Source: Magnetovibrio sp. PR-2 (GTDB taxonomy: Bacteria > Pseudomonadota > Alphaproteobacteria > Rhodospirillales > Magnetovibrionaceae). Taken from it: a DNA stretch of 64,000 bases. Below are positions 62,828-64,000 of the stretch, piece by piece. The DNA lies in the NCBI RefSeq assembly GCF_036689815.1, contig NZ_JBAHUR010000015.1, positions 30,827-94,826 of the forward strand, written 5' to 3'. The notes under the pieces were generated by a model. The model made no database searches. It was not told the origin of the DNA and saw only the letters and a list, made by a program, of their open reading frames with translations. Position 1 is the first letter of the stretch. Each line of letters begins with the position of its first letter. A program made the position numbers and the translations under genes.

Positions 62828-64000
62828 TCATTCAGGCGCTGGTGCAATACCTGAATAACAAGGCAAATCAGCCATCCCCAGTTCTTCTGCTTTCCCAACT
62901 GATTCTGAAATCAAGGCATCCATGTATCCTCCAGCATGCCTATTAAAATCTTCTATTGATAATGGGTCGTGATTGTTATCCGAGGCTAAAGCGTTAAACA
63001 GTTCCGATAATTTAGTGATATATGGCTGGTTTCCTGAAATAGTAGTATAGGCATTCATCGGTTTTTCTTTTGCAACAGGCTCAATATCTAGCCAGTGCTC
63101 AAAATCAGGAAAACTAACATGGTGATTAACGACAAGTCCTTCGGAACGAGCGGTTTCTATTTCTTCGCGGATTTTTTTATTTTCCGTCCAAGTTCCACTG
63201 TTCCCTCCATTTTTATTATATGGTGTATCTGCATCATGCATGATCCCATAAGGAACTTTGAAATGTCTCAATATTTGAGCTAATGGGGTCAGCAATGCCT
63301 TACCCCGAGCTTTCACCACAATTGCCCGCTTAGCTAGTTCCTTATTTTCTTCAATAATCGAAGATAGAAATGCTGCATGTTCAGTATCACCTTCGACTAA
63401 GATCGGGAACGAGCCAAAGAACATCTCAGACACGCTCACATCAAGTTGGAGTAGCGCTTTGAGCCCATTCAAAACCCCAGCCTCTTCAAATGATGAATTA
63501 TCAGCAACGTAGGATAACGAGTTAACACGTCCATCCACGGCCGTATTTTCTAATCGAATGATCGTTGTGTGATCTTCTAGCGGATTTACAAAATATGGCG
63601 AATGGGTTGTAAGAAGAACTTGCCAATCCGCATCTTCAGCTAGCTTATAGAGTTGTTTCTGTGCTGCGCGGACTGCTTGAGGATGCAGGGCGTTTTCAGG
63701 TTCATCAATGAGTAGAATATTCCCTGGCAATGCGACATCATCTGGGTCAACTTCGATATCAGCCCCATCCCCCATAGCTTGTAGTTCTGCTTTCAAGGCT
63801 TCGATCTTTGCTTCATCTTGTTTAGCTTTTTTTTGCTCAGCTTTGAGTGTCTTTTCGAGTTTTTTCTTCGTGTCGTCTCTCAGCTTCTCCTGAAGTTCAA
63901 GTTGATTATGTACATGTACTAGCCCCCAGAAAATGGCTCTTCGAATACCAGTTCCTTGTTGATTTAAACCAGTGGAAGAACCTTCGTTCTGGAACGGTAA
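62828..64000 (-). CDS. OLD-family ATP-dependent endonuclease, N-terminus beyond window
   Basis: The frame is open to the right edge, so 390 C-terminal residues are visible. The ABC-type ATPase part shows STGLNQQGTGIRRAIFWGLV, a charged coiled coil, then Walker B and the following region in NILLIDEPENALHPQAV and LLTTHSPYFV. The C-terminal TOPRIM nuclease has FPILVEGDTEHAAFLS, GIMHDADTPYN and a later HVSFPDFEHWL. This is the OLD/GajA-like layout. No UvrD-type GajB partner lies downstream, so this is not a complete Gabija system as far as seen. The gene is AT-richer than ychF next to it, which suggests acquired DNA. Confidence 0.88.
   Translation of the reverse strand, partial: LPFQNEGSSTGLNQQGTGIRRAIFWGLVHVHNQLELQEKLRDDTKKKLEKTLKAEQKKAKQDEAKIEALKAELQAMGDGADIEVDPDDVALPGNILLIDEPENALHPQAVRAAQKQLYKLAEDADWQVLLTTHSPYFVNPLEDHTTIIRLENTAVDGRVNSLSYVADNSSFEEAGVLNGLKALLQLDVSVSEMFFGSFPILVEGDTEHAAFLSSIIEENKELAKRAIVVKARGKALLTPLAQILRHFKVPYGIMHDADTPYNKNGGNSGTWTENKKIREEIETARSEGLVVNHHVSFPDFEHWLDIEPVAKEKPMNAYTTISGNQPYITKLSELFNALASDNNHDPLSIEDFNRHAGGYMDALISESVGKAEELGMADLPCYSGIAPAPE

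Noticed and set aside
62828..64000. Complete Gabija defence system
   Set aside because: Only the GajA-like OLD protein is visible; the gene downstream of it is ychF on the other strand, not a UvrD-type helicase.

Overview
The window looks like an alphaproteobacterial chromosome of moderate GC, probably from the Rhodospirillales sensu lato; the genus cannot be fixed from sequence alone. Support comes from the long block rplU-rpmA-obgE-proB-proA-nadD-rsfS-rlmH-gpmI-envC-like-ctpA-deacetylase-rppH, from ilvE next to a MarR/OmpR/EnvZ set, and from lgt followed by a MidA methyltransferase.

Layout. 1-9.5 kb (minus strand): the first 1461 residues of a very large exported repeat protein that runs off the left edge, preceded by a two-component locus. 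That locus is a histidine kinase with four tandem periplasmic solute-binding domains, an OmpR-type regulator, and a small one-helix membrane protein at each end. 9.9-21.55 kb: a foreign element in front of tRNA-Ser(CGA). It has a tyrosine recombinase at the tRNA 3' end, a Rep_3 plasmid initiator, a ParA plus ribbon-helix-helix partition pair, a TraD-like protein, a TraA relaxase-helicase, a PemK/MazF-like protein, regulators and unknown genes. It reads as an integrated mobilizable plasmid.

21.8-34.4 kb (plus strand): the conserved housekeeping block for ribosome assembly, proline and NAD synthesis, glycolysis and cell-wall remodelling. 34.4-43.9 kb: a cation antiporter, a pterin reductase-like SDR and folB, an AT-rich gap with DnaA-box-like sites, uvrC, pgsA, molybdopterin genes, a HAD phosphatase that seems to start at ATT, a LOG-family protein and a membrane protein. 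43.9-50.9 kb: ilvE, a MarR/RR/HK regulatory set, a solute-binding protein, then phnA-like, csaA-like, proC, ybjN-like and ubiK genes, with an unusual cluster of GANTC sites between ybjN and ubiK.

51-62.7 kb: rfaD, a 268-bp element with nearly perfect 33-bp terminal inverted repeats, lgt, midA-like, an AT-richer insertion with a 780-residue membrane protein, pgeF, a lipoprotein, prs, rplY, pth and ychF. 62.8 kb to the right end holds an OLD-family ATPase/nuclease cut by the window edge.

The most unusual items are the giant repeat protein with the four-domain sensor locus beside it, the integrated plasmid, two candidate ATT start codons (one well supported), the palindromic element before lgt, and the GANTC cluster. 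No rRNA and no CRISPR array were seen; the only tRNA found is tRNA-Ser(CGA).
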